A stretch of 64,000 nt of DNA, taken from contig QEYB01001249.1 in assembly GCA_017562135.1 (NCBI GenBank), positions 186,001 through 250,000 of the forward strand, in the 5' to 3' direction. The translations under genes were made by a program, and so were the position numbers. The notes beneath the pieces were generated by a model. The model was not told the DNA's origin. It ran no database searches and saw only the letters and a list, made by a program, of their open reading frames with translations. The DNA is from Dipylidium caninum (Eukaryota > Platyhelminthes > Cestoda > Cyclophyllidea > Dipylidiidae). Shown here one piece after another: positions 33,902 through 45,520 of the stretch. The first letter of the stretch is position 1; each line of letters opens with the position of its first letter.

Positions 33902-36900
33902 TGCTCTGCAATTGTAGAAAAGTGAGATTTGATTTAAATACCCCGCTCTTTGGATAGAGCTGAAATGGCGAAAAAGGTTAGTCAATTTCCCCCTCGCTGA
34001 TTGGTCGAAGTCAATCAGCCAATCAGATCCCTCCACATTGTGTCCTTACGTGAGATCAATTTCGTCGGGGTGAGGAAATGCGGATCAGAGGCGTTTGGCG
34101 TGTAAACACAACTATTCCCTCGGCTCAGTAGTATGACATCTCAACATAACACCTATAACTGGGTTTTTTACTGATACCTAAATGACCTAAAAAGGAAAGA
34201 TGTTTGTCCCATCATTTGTCGTGGTCTCCATGCAAATACGAATACAACGATTGCTGCCAACCGCATAACTACAATGGGAATTAATTTCCGTTACTCCGAC
34301 TGGCTGGTAATTAGTCAACCTACTTTCTATAAAACTTGGCAGAGTTGACAGCTGGGTTATCCTGTCTGTCGCAGCCACCACACCAGTGTCCAAGTTGAAA
34401 GGTTCGAAATGGTCCACACATCGCCTCGGATATAGTGTAGTGGGGTGAGGATTTTCGCAATGGGAGTGTTAGAATTGGTCCACATTCCCTTTTGCGCGCT
34501 ATTCCAGACAATATATCATGAGCGGCGAATAGCGCCCGGGGACGCTTTCTATAATTAAAGCCCTATTATTAACTGCAGAAATTTGGATAACTTCTACCTG
34601 GTGCGACCTTCCAAAGTAAGAATCAAGGCGAGCTAAGAGAGGTTAAATTGCCTCTAAATTTTCAAGCGTTTCGGCTACAGACTATTCTGTTGTCTGAAGG
34701 TGTCGGAGACAAGGAGGGACTCTTCAACCCACTGAATATGTATACTTGGGATGTCACGATTTTGAGCAGTAATTTTCAATGTTTCAGGTGAATGTTAAAG
34801 ATTCAGTACAAAATTGTGTATTTCTCTCGCATGCACAATTAAATGTCTGTTTGATCACACTCAGTTAAGTCAATAGCATTCAATGTAACGCTGAGTTAGC
34901 GAGGCTATAATGGCCTGCGTCATGGTGGCTGGAGGCCAGTTGCAACGAAAGGACTCGGAGGAGAGATCCTGTGCCCATGCTAGCGTCAAAATATCCATTG
35001 CTTTATTTGAAGAAGACTTTCATAGACACACTGACAACGTCCCTGTCATTTTGCTGCCGTATGAAGACGATACTATGGCAGTTAACTAAGCCTTGATGAG
35101 ATCGGAATTTGCGTATGGACCGGTGACATTTAAGCCGAGAACTGATTAAGCGATCCCGTGTGCTTGTGTGGAGGCACACTTAAATACACACGCGGTAGCT
35201 TTTCTCAGTTGCTGGGACTTTGGCCACTACACCACAGGTTGCGCACGTTCTGGAGGGAGTTAATCGTGAGTAGGAAAAATCTGACCGCAGAATTAGTGCC
35301 TGAGATTGGAAAACAGCCGATATCTCGTCCACATTGAATTACGACCTCCAAAGCGCCTAACCAATCGGAAATGTGGAAGTAAAGCGTCCTTCAAGAGGGT
35401 GACAAATGAGACCACAATTGACTCGATACATGGACCCCCTTGCACCAAGGAAATAGTAGATGCATATCCTCAGATCTCCGGCTGAGGCGCCTAGCCGAAC
35501 ATATAAAATTTATTTGATTAAATTAGTCGCGTTTTTGAAGATTCACTCCTACGTGACACCCAAATCAAATATCTCTTGGACGCAACTCTGGCACAAACAT
35601 TTCACTTTGTAATTAATTTATTATTTTACCAAATTTCTTAATTAACAATCTGAAATGGTGTCACACATAATAGGTTATGATATACAAGAAGGCACTAAAA
35701 TTTTTTTGACATGCAACGCAAGCGCTTATGCTTACTTCGAAAGAAACTTGATTTAATCAGTTAAGACGCTGTCAAATTTGCAAAAAACTATAATTTTTAT
35801 ATTAGCATCCGACGAGAATATTTGACCCTCATTTAAAAGTCCATAAGCTCCAGAATTTAGGGCGTGCGGTCGAAGTACTTGATATCCTTGCACGTAGAGG
35901 AATTATAAAGAGTTAGATGAGAGGATTAGTTTCAGATATCAGCCGCTCCGCATCCTTACTGCAAATTTAAAAACACGCCCGACGCCATCCAATGGTTCAA
36001 TGGTCAAACTAGTCGGGAAATCAGTTTAGTAAAATCTCTATGGCTTTAAAATTGCGCGAAGCGTTTTGTGAAAAGTTTTTAATGGTTAAGAAATATAGAA
36101 GATTGGATGTCCAGGACCCTTATTTTATGGCCTTCATTGTTGAACTACTAACTGACTTACTTGGTTGTCAAAAAAACTTTCTTCCGGTTAAAATAACAGA
36201 TTTAGGAAGTACTCTAAAGAACAGCATATTTAACGTGCACTTGACCTGGGAGTTGGTTGTATAAAGGTGTTATCATTTATTATTTTCAAGCAGTTAATAG
36301 AATGGAAAGGAAGATTACGACAAGCTAGCAGACGTTAAAGCCAAATTAATTTCGATTTTTTTGTTTATATAAGAGGACAATATTTGCATGAAGGGAGTAT
36401 CTTAGTGGTGCAAATCGTAATACCACTGCCATAGTTTGAGTGCCATCCCTCACACTTATTCTATCCAATGCTGTTCTAGCCAATATACGGCGATAAACTG
36501 CTAATATGTTCTCTCTCCTCATTTTTCGGGTGTTTGCCTTTATATTTTTACCGCGCTTTAGCACCTCGAGAATGTAAGAATAATTGCGTCTCACATTTCC
36601 TCTGTAATTCGAGATTTGCGTCAGGAATTTGCGCCAATTGCAAAAATCTCCCTCCAACTAAATCTGGCAACCTCAATATCCCTACACCAAAATATCAGTC
36701 TACGAGCCGAATCTGGGGAGAGTTTCATTACAATTATCCGAGGCGTAGAACACATGAATTCCTCGGCCTGTTCACAATCTCACGGCTTATAATCACACAG
36801 TTGGGAAAATTATTGTCGCCAACAAGTTTATTTCTAATGAAATTTACTATGTTGATCAGTATTTTAGTAGAGGCAGCGTCAGGCTTACTAAGTTTGTAAT

Positions 36901-39900
36901 AGTTTGCACAAATGTAATTTGGGCTAGGGGAACGAAGATGGTGAAATGGATACCATACTTTAGAAAGAGCGGAGGATTGTACTTATCGGGTGTATGATTG
37001 AACGGATCAAGTTTTCAGAGGAATAAAACACCTCTATCCCCCAGAATCTTCATTACTCTATTCTAAACGCCCTTTCCAGCAGCGAATACCTTGTCCCTGT
37101 CACTTTGTGACAGTTTGCATTACCCCCCCCCCTCCCCTTTTTGGTACAAGTTTTACATTGAATTTGCCATCTTGTATAGGCTTTCTGTGAACATAAAAAT
37201 GCCTGTACGTTCACGGCATTAGAGATTTTTTCTCGGTTAGGTGACGGTGAGAAATCACTAGTCCCGATGTTAGCAAAATCATGAAGGAGATTGTTGCCAG
37301 TTAACGGCACTGAAGCCATAACATAGATGGAATAGACACGGATAAGTAAATTCACGATTGTCAAAGTCATACTCCTACTTCTCTATGGGCGGATCAGTCA
37401 TTATAAACATAAATCGTCCACTGCCTTCCGTCACAGATATCCACTGATTAGAAGACCTGATTAAGGAGAACAGCAGGGTTAGTAATGGAAGCCAGGATTT
37501 TTTTCGGAAGTACATTAAGCCCCGTGTTAAGGCAAAGTTCAGGTCAGAGCCTTTCCCTACCACTTGTTGCCAGATAGATCTTAGTAAAAAAATCTAATTC
37601 TTCCCAATGGAGAAAATTCCCCCTATTTACCGACTGCGTTTTTGTAGATAGGGCTGTGCATTTGCACATGAGTCAATTTCATGATACGCTGGTTGTGTGC
37701 AGTGACAAGCATGATTGTTTACACATTGTCAACATCTTCGTTTTGATACTTGAGCACAATTTGTAGCTTCAACAAGTATTTTAATAAAATTGCAGCAGAG
37801 AGCGAACCCTTGACGCTGTCTCCAAAGCGACGATAAAAGTTATATTAGAGTCATCGGGGTGGTAGAGACAGACTTACATTTTTGAAACCTTTTCGCCATG
37901 AGCGACCTAACACTGAATATTAGTACAACTTCATAATAACGATTGCGAAATGTTAGGCAAAGAAAGAAAAATGGTGCTTTATAAATTGGCCATGATTGAA
38001 AGAGTCAAAATTTAAGTCCGATGTTGCCTACAATACAAACCGGTTCTTTGCTTTTTGCGTTATCTCCCAGTAATGGGAGCGTTAGTGTCATTCAGCAAAC
38101 CGTTAAAGTGCAAATCTTTTGCGTACCACTTTGGAGAAACCTTTCGTTTGTAATATACTCTACTTATGATATAATAAGTAGAAAATATAAGGACAATCGC
38201 AACAACTCGAAGTGAATAAGTAGATGAGAAAGGCGTTTGTGTCACAACGAAATTCAACGCTCTCCTTTTACTCAACTTCTGTAACATTCCTATGGCTACA
38301 GTGGACCATCTGCAAGCGAAGCAAATCTCACAAAATTTTGTTGCAAATAGGTAAAAAAGTATTCTTGGGGGGAGTTTATGACGGTGCCAAGTCACGAACT
38401 AAAGAGAGAAGGCGTTATAGACTGCCCTTAGCCCTTATTAACACATATTCATGTATAACTTAAATTTTACCTTATATAACTCTTAATTCTCGAGATGAAC
38501 CTCGTCACCTACTTAAATCCCCATTTAAGTAGGTGTTTATTCAAAATCCTACTACTCTCCATGTCAAAACTTTTAATTTCAAAGCGATAAATGCCATAAT
38601 TTTGATCGAGTGGTTTCATTTCCCTCCCTCACTCCCAATACTGCTTAAATTGCCTTATAAATAAGTCGTTGTTCATGGTACCACGAACAGCTTTGTATTC
38701 TCCTGACACTTCACATTGAATCAAAACCACTGGGTCGTGAGTGATCGTGCCCCTATGACCCATGATGTTGGCCGTATGGTTGGCTATCCTAGCGATGTCC
38801 ATACCGCTTCGCCTCGCATGGCAAATCTTATCACATAACTATGATTCACTGCCCTCCATCACCCGCTCTAGTGGGCAATTTAACCAGGTGAGCTGTTAAA
38901 TTTTAGTAGCCTGGGTTTCCGTCCCGAAGTCGAGGCGGTCTCACGCCTTCAGCCAACTCCCATTGGGGCAAATTAGACATGTCGAAGAGTAGTAACAGCC
39001 GGAAATGGCCGTTTTGGTGAACAGTTGTTGTTAGCTCTTCCTAAAAGAACCCCGCACTGTCAGGTCTACTGGATGCAATCGAGGTGACCGGCGAAATCTT
39101 CCTGTTCCCTAATTTATGAAAGCGACTCATATGGTGTCAGAAGGCGCACAGGTTATTGCAGATGGGAGGATAGAAAAGGGTGACTATGACGTAAAACAAC
39201 TTTTTTGGCAACTTTTCATTAGACACCTCCGGTAATTGTGAAGCGAGAGGAGTGGGTGGAGAGTATTTGCATCCCCTAGCCGTTTAAATGCGGTATTAGA
39301 GGTAAACGTGGATTAAATGAATCAGCCTGGAAAATGAAGTTGTCTGAACTCCGTACTACCCTCTTGACACTTTTAAGTCTACCCAACAATGCCTCATCTT
39401 GATAGTAGTTGTGATAACTTTTACCAGTCTGCCGAAAATGAGGATATCCTTTGGTCATAAATGAATTGCGTAGCCTGGACGAGTCCGCGTACGCGGTCGG
39501 GCGCATTTATCACTTTCCCCATGTTTCCGTCTGCAATGGGGTCAGCAGAGAGAGACCGGGGAACTGGCGGTCGGGGGCTCCGACCTAAAGTCGCAGCCTC
39601 TTCAGGCCACCTGCATGAACACCTGTGCAGAAGGTTAAGACGGTCTGTTTGACGACATTTCAGTACGGAAAACAGCATTTTAAGGTGGTGAAGCAAATTT
39701 TAAGTTATAATATGATTTCTTGTCTTTTTTACGTAAGACTCTGCCTACTCGCAACAACAAGTCATGCTACTGGCTAACAAGCATCAAGAAAACGCTTTCG
39801 GGACTATTGCAACGGGGAATCCTAATACCTAACAAGTCGAGGAAACCCTTTCTGGTGGCCAGAACCTAGTAACCCAACTGCCGATTTGGCAGTAAGCTCT

Positions 39901-42253
39901 AGCGAACATGAGAGGACAATGGAACAGTCCATAACGATTGCTTTTGCCTGCAAGGACGTCTTGATTTATTGTTGGTAAGGCATTTGGAGTTAGGCGCAGG
40001 AGCGAAAGGAGAGGTGTGGGATGCGGAGGCTCCAACCTACTAGGTGAACAGCTGACGTAGAGGAGCCGATACTGACGATGATGATGGATTGGGACAGTTG
40101 TTCAAACAACCTCCTGGCGCACCTTTTCCCCTGCACTCCATTTGCCTTTCTCGTAAAAAGGTTTCCTGTTGTAGATACTACACATTGACTAATTTGCTTT
40201 TTATTTGTAATCAGAGTCTGTTCTGATACGCGAGTGTTAGTTCTTCATGCCTACCTCGGTTAAAACCTGCATAAGTTCTAGTGCAAAGTTTGTGGTGTAG
40301 TTTACCATTCGTGCAATAAGAATAACTTTAACCACCGAAAAAAAGTAGAAGAGGAAGGAAGAAGCCCGTCATCCTACTATTCTTCCCTCTTTGCCCCCTT
40401 TAAATCCGCCTCTTGAAAGAATGATTCTGTGGTCAACCCAACAACGAAGACTGGTTAAATTAGCTAATAATATGGGGAAAAGGGATTTTTTCACGGTGAC
40501 TGCGTCTGACCACAGTAACAATGAATTCTGAAACTTGTGAGAACTTTAAGAATTCGGAATTTAGTTTTGATGCAAAATTCGTTTTTAAAGGTCACGCTTC
40601 CAACCAATCGCGTCAACTTTCGTCCTATTGGTCCATTCCCTCCGCACCAATGAACATCGTCCTGAACTTACTCATATCAATTTAATACTGTTTTTCTCAG
40701 CCCCGAGGTGGACGGCACAGATCGTTTTTTGCTTAATCACACAGTAAGAAGATTCAACTCTTCTCCGATGAAGGATGGTGTATTACATCGCAATTAGAGC
40801 ATCGAATCACTCATGGCTGAGTGACTTGTAAATTTCAACAAAGACGACGGGATAGCAAAATCTTCATTTTCGTGAGGTGCATTTGCTCAAGATATGTGTT
40901 CAACGACATTACCTTTACCGTATATTAGTATTCTCCTTGGGTCCCCTTCAGCTTATAACCGATAGACGATTTTAAATCTTCATCTTCATATATTTCAGTT
41001 TTAACAGTTGTTCAAAAAAGTGATAAATTGCGCCTTTTGAGACTTGGAGGGTTGTTCATTCCAAAAAGGAAGAACAAGGCGTCTTATTTAATTAGTGACC
41101 GCCGGAACAACACCTCTTCCCTACACCTTGTAGGACTAACATGATTAACCCCTGCGTCTTACAACTTAGGACTTCCTTTGAGGCTTCTTTCCGTTAGCGT
41201 CATTGTCAATTAGCATCACATACACCCGTCTTAATGCTTCTGTTACTTACAATATACTCCCTTCTCCTGCCACTTCTTGGCAACTCCAATTTCACTACGA
41301 AGAGAGCTGTTTATCGTCCAACCACAGCGGAAAGTCCGATCTCCTTCCCTATCATCGGGACCAAAGGCCTCGCACTTTCACCCGACAGCTGTTTTGCTTG
41401 TCATTGGCACTCTGTTGACTAATTCCCACTCCACACCCACTTCCTCAACACTCCGGCGTCTTCTTCACCCCCGGCACCACAAGCATGTCTATTAGAATGT
41501 GTAAAAGGAAAGGAAGATGATAAATCGGACGTGCCTAGCTCGTGAAGCCTCAATTTTTTGGGCCATTTCAGTCCAACTCGGAGTTCGACATCGCACAGGT
41601 TCGTGGTGGAGGCGAGGACGAATGGAGAAATGCAGCCATCGGATTGCGAAGGATTATTTGGGAAAAGAGAGCATCGGTTCTAAATGCGCTAATCATTGAC
41701 CATATCATTTCGCTGGTCAGAAACTATTGTTTCAGCTGCTAAAATTCCGATTTTGGGTTGGTAGAATGGCGACTGGAATTGTAACAACAACAACAACACC
41801 AATTGTTATTGTCCCAACCGAAGTTAAGATAACGTTGACTCACACTCTAATTTGTCTCTTTCTGGCTTGAAGACAATCCCGAGTCACAAAGGGAGGAGGG
41901 GAGGGGGAGCGAGGCGGGGATGATCGGAGGACGGTTCGAGGCCTGCCCTTCCCAGCCGACCTCATCATTGTCAGACAAGCGAATGAGAGGATTGCGAGAT
42001 GGTGGGGTGGCAGAAGGGGGGGGGCAGTTGAAAATAGGCTGTTGAAAGCCCTCCCAAAAGCCTGCGTTGAACGAACGCGGCTCAAAACCCAAGGTTCGAG
42101 ATTTCCGTCTATACATCTATTAAGACAATTTGGTGGCCTTCCGGCCACCCGCCCTGGCAGCTGTGGTGGTGGGAAGGGGGACCGGAGTAAGGCAAGGAGG
42201 GCGAGGAAGCGGAAGGCGACGTTACTCTATGTTGAACAACATGAAGAGGTTAT
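33902..42253. other. 8.35-kb gene desert
   Basis: No open frame in this stretch shows a recognisable domain or a coherent exon chain on either strand; the longest frames are 100-120 codons with random composition (e.g. 36346-36657 minus, 36534-36899 plus, 38060-38395 minus, 41840-42148 minus). The right end is the 3' flank of mab-21 and the left end the 5' flank of the leucine-rich gene. It contains a perfect hairpin at 38506-38535. Long flanks are common around developmental regulators such as mab-21, so regulatory DNA is plausible but unproven. Confidence 0.5.
38506..38535. repeat. Perfect 13-bp inverted repeat with 4-nt loop
   Basis: CACCTACTTAAAT, then CCCC, then ATTTAAGTAGGTG: a 30-nt perfect hairpin. 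A related imperfect copy (CACCTACTCAAATC ... AGTAGG) is at 31573-31597. It could be the end of a small non-autonomous element or a cruciform/hairpin RNA signal. Confidence 0.85.
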
Positions 42254-43489
42254 TTACAATCTCTGGAATGCCGTAGGACACGTGATGAGGCTTCGGAGGA
42301 GTGTCCAACACCGTCGAGCTGCTAATTCCAGCATGGGCGAGGACTGTTGGGCGAAGAGATCAAGTTGGGGCAAGAAGTAGTGTGGACAGTGACGATGTTG
42401 TAGGCAAGAGATGAGCTGTAACAGAATGCCGTTTATGCGATCAGGGAGAGCGTATTCATTCCACTCATCCTCACGTGGATGTTTTTCACATTCGTGGAGG
42501 AGGAGGGTCTTTATCAGGTAATCCTGCAGCATTCGTGTATCATTGAGGACTAACTGACGCTCCAACAGAGTTGTTAGTATCCCCAAACAGAGTTGACGTG
42601 AACCCTGACTCAGAAGACGTTCCTCCGCCTCATAAAAATCGAGTTGCCAAGCGTCTCCCTCGGCTGATGCCTGCTGCTGTTTATCGGACCTGGCGAATGC
42701 GGATTCCTGACTGACAAGAGTAAAGCCCTCGTGTTTCACCTCAGCGACTTGACGCGGACACGGCCAGGCCAACCATCCAGGCGATGTTGTCGAAGGCCAG
42801 TGGTTAGCGGACCGTGGCCACAGACCCTGACAACGAAAAGCGGGAGTAATTTGCAAAGTGTACCGATCACGAACACGTATTTTCACCTCACTGTTTGTAC
42901 CGCCGACAAGTTGAAGAATAGCACGATAGGCAGACTTCTCCATTGCTTGGGTCACCAGACTATGAAATCGAGCACGGATTTTTCGAGCTGAGAGGTAACC
43001 AGAGGCCGTTATAAACTCCACCCAAAGTGACATACTGCGTTTTCGTCCGTCGGAGAGTTTGAGCACTGCACCTCCGGGCACGCTACCATCGTCGACGAAA
43101 TTGAAGACTCCCATTTGATTGAGGAAGAGAATAACTTCAAATTCGGTGGAGGAGTTTACGCGCAGACCCTCGTAGAGATCCATATCAAGACCGTATTTTT
43201 GTGCCAAATTGTTGCAAACGCTGCTGTTCCCGCCATTGTCAAGCGAAGTTTTCAGGGTGTTGATAAACCGAGGCTCTTGAAGTTCTACTTCACGAAGAAT
43301 GTCTTGGGCTATCTGAATAACCTCGTGAAGATTTCGCGCTATACTATTTCGGCGGGCTTCGACCTGAGTGTGAATGAAAGACTTCATCGACTGGTATACC
43401 GTGGCCATGTACTTCGGCTGACCTGGAGGCGCTTCCTCATGTTGCCGGTAGTTGGATGAAGCGAGGTCTCCAGGAGCATACGCCGACAT
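42254..43489 (-). CDS. mab-21: Mab-21-like protein (male abnormal 21 family)
   Basis: Developmental regulator of the Mab-21 family, which shares the nucleotidyltransferase fold of cGAS but is usually without known enzyme activity; it acts in eye, brain and sensory-organ development in animals. A single intact exon encodes 411 residues, as in vertebrate MAB21L1/L2 (359 residues, intronless) plus extras. Clear blocks: EVELQEPRFI, STEFEVILFLNQMGVFNFVD, LKLSDGRKRSMSLWVEFITA, SGYLSARKIR, TLQITPAF, ECEKHPRE and NGILLQLISCLQHRHCPHYF. Extras: about 20 N-terminal residues (MSAYAPGDLASSNYRQ), a roughly 18-residue insert (NNGGNSSVCNNLAQKYGLD-like, near residues 85-103) and an insert near the WPSTTSPGW stretch. 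The intact frame contrasts with the frame breaks seen in some neighbours. Confidence 0.97.
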   Translation of the reverse strand: MSAYAPGDLASSNYRQHEEAPPGQPKYMATVYQSMKSFIHTQVEARRNSIARNLHEVIQIAQDILREVELQEPRFINTLKTSLDNGGNSSVCNNLAQKYGLDMDLYEGLRVNSSTEFEVILFLNQMGVFNFVDDGSVPGGAVLKLSDGRKRSMSLWVEFITASGYLSARKIRARFHSLVTQAMEKSAYRAILQLVGGTNSEVKIRVRDRYTLQITPAFRCQGLWPRSANHWPSTTSPGWLAWPCPRQVAEVKHEGFTLVSQESAFARSDKQQQASAEGDAWQLDFYEAEERLLSQGSRQLCLGILTTLLERQLVLNDTRMLQDYLIKTLLLHECEKHPREDEWNEYALPDRINGILLQLISCLQHRHCPHYFLPQLDLFAQQSSPMLELAARRCWTLLRSLITCPTAFQRL

Positions 43490-45520
43490 CGTGAATCTGT
43501 GGCAATGTTCGAATGCGCACCATTTGCACGCATGCTATCAGGGAATTGTGAATGATTCTGATTGGTCGAATCACTCGAATGCGCGATTCATCCCACCTTC
43601 TTATTGGTGCGTACCAGCAGTCGCGCGATTACCTTACTTGTTCTTTTAAAGCGAACTTCTGGAAAAAATCATGGTGTATAAGCGATTTTACAATTTAACG
43701 AACTACAATCGCAGAGTGCATACAATGGGAGGTAGTCGACATATTGGAAATAATACCAAAGCATTCTCACAATCCCACCGTTTTATATTCCAACACTGTT
43801 TACTAAGTGATGTAATGGGAAGGTAGTAAGTTTGCTACAATAAAGTGCTAGCACTTTATATCTCCTCATCAAGAAGGAAACAAATAATGCGTATGTATGA
43901 GTTCCGTTTATCTGATATACACCAATTTTAACATAATTACGGCACACGTGCCAAAAAATGCTATGCTTAATAGAAAATACTAATTGTTCAATTTTACAGT
44001 GTCGTTCTATTCCTTAATCTATAACGACGAACCAATGGGCGTAATTTGAGCACTTCTCATTTAGTTCCAAGGTTGTTTTGTTTTTAACTAGTTACCTAAT
44101 CAACTAACCATGGCTACATTTTGTCTGTTGCTCCAACAAAACAAAAGGGAGTGGATTGTATTGATTTCTTATTAAAATTCGTCGAAATGCAGTTGGATTC
44201 TCTGTCCCAGCGGAGATTAACTTACTCTCTCGACCGGACACACACACACGCACGCGCACACGTACTCACTCACTCATACGCGAACTTGCGCCCACCTTGG
44301 TGGGCACACGGTGAGGTGGGTGGGGAGGGGGAGAAGGACAGCAAAGTGATTACTACTCGCGATAACGTCTGACTGTCCTGCTGATGGGATTGGGAGTTGA
44401 AGTGGAATGGAGTGGGTAGGAGGAGGAGGGGGGGCGGGGAGAGACAGGGAACAGAGGGAGGAACGAGAGGAGGCAGTCGGGTTCTCGTTAACGCAACTGA
44501 CTCAGTCGAAAGGACGGAGCTAATGGTGTTAGCGGCAGCAACGGCATCAACCGAAGCGATGTTAATGACGGTAGTGGTATAGGTTGGGCTGGTGGTGGAG
44601 ATGGTTGGGAAAGCAATTGGTTGAGAGTAAGTGGTAAGAAGTTGGGTGAAAGTTAATTAATCATGGATTGACTAAGAACGGCCCGAAGTTCGAACAGGGT
44701 ATAACATTGGTGAAATGGAGGAAAATTTGAGACCTAAAAGATTTAAATAATTCAATTAATTGGGACAGCGCTTCCCCGCGTATCCTTTAGAAGAAAAATG
44801 AATATGCAACCAACGTAGTTATGTCTAAACAGAGGAATTACGAGAAGAGTAATAACAACATAACTGTACTAAAAACTCCAGCCTGAAAAGTGGTCGAATG
44901 GTAAGTGGACAATGTCAAATCAGATCATGTAGGCTGTCAGAGTAGTTGAAAAGTGCTCGGCGAAACAAACACTCAATAACAATATTTAGAGCAGAGTGAC
45001 GAGATGATATGATGGCCGGCGGCGAATTATACTAACTACGATAAGTGCACCAAAGAGGGTTATATTTTCAACACTTTGTGAGATTTTATCACGGTTCAAA
45101 GTGTCAGGCCCTAAAAAGTGTGAAAAGATAAAGTAATTAGTGGTAGAACAAAGGCCTTTATACGTTCCTGGTTCATAATTTGAAATGTCAGTTATTGTTA
45201 AACTAAAATATAAACAAAAAGCATGCAATTAAAAGTCTTTAAATGTAGTTAGTAAGTGTGGAAAATTCAAGTAAGTTATTATTTAAACTCTGTTATTATA
45301 CGCTCGAAACTAAGTTGGTTTTTTGAAAACCGCTGGCTCTAGTCCCAGCCCGTGTGCAGTTGGAGACCATTTCAACATCATAGATACGGAAGCGCCTTTT
45401 TTCATTCATCTCAGCTGACACCTCTTTGAGAATATTTAATTGTAAATTGTAAACAATTGAAACTAATACAGCGCTTCTAGTTAACCTCTCCTTCGGGTAT
45501 CTGCCTCCTATTTCGCAATA
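43490..45520. other. Divergent 5' region between mab-21 and TMUB
   Basis: Two start codons face away across 2 kb. Near mab-21 there are ATTGG (inverted CCAAT) elements at about 43560 and 43605, possible promoter elements. A CA repeat is at 44237-44262 and GA-rich DNA at 44300-44470. Open frames are low-complexity and unsupported. Confidence 0.4.
44237..44262 (+). repeat. (CA)n microsatellite
   Basis: Imperfect CA/CG run in the intergenic region between mab-21 and TMUB. Confidence 0.8.

Noticed and set aside
38720..38960. Possible tRNA or structured RNA
   Set aside because: No consistent A-box/B-box pair or cloverleaf could be drawn; no tRNA was found elsewhere by B-box search by eye.
41840..42148. 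Minus-strand frames just downstream of mab-21
   Set aside because: They lie in the GC- and purine-rich 3' flank of mab-21 and overlap each other in two frames, as expected by chance.
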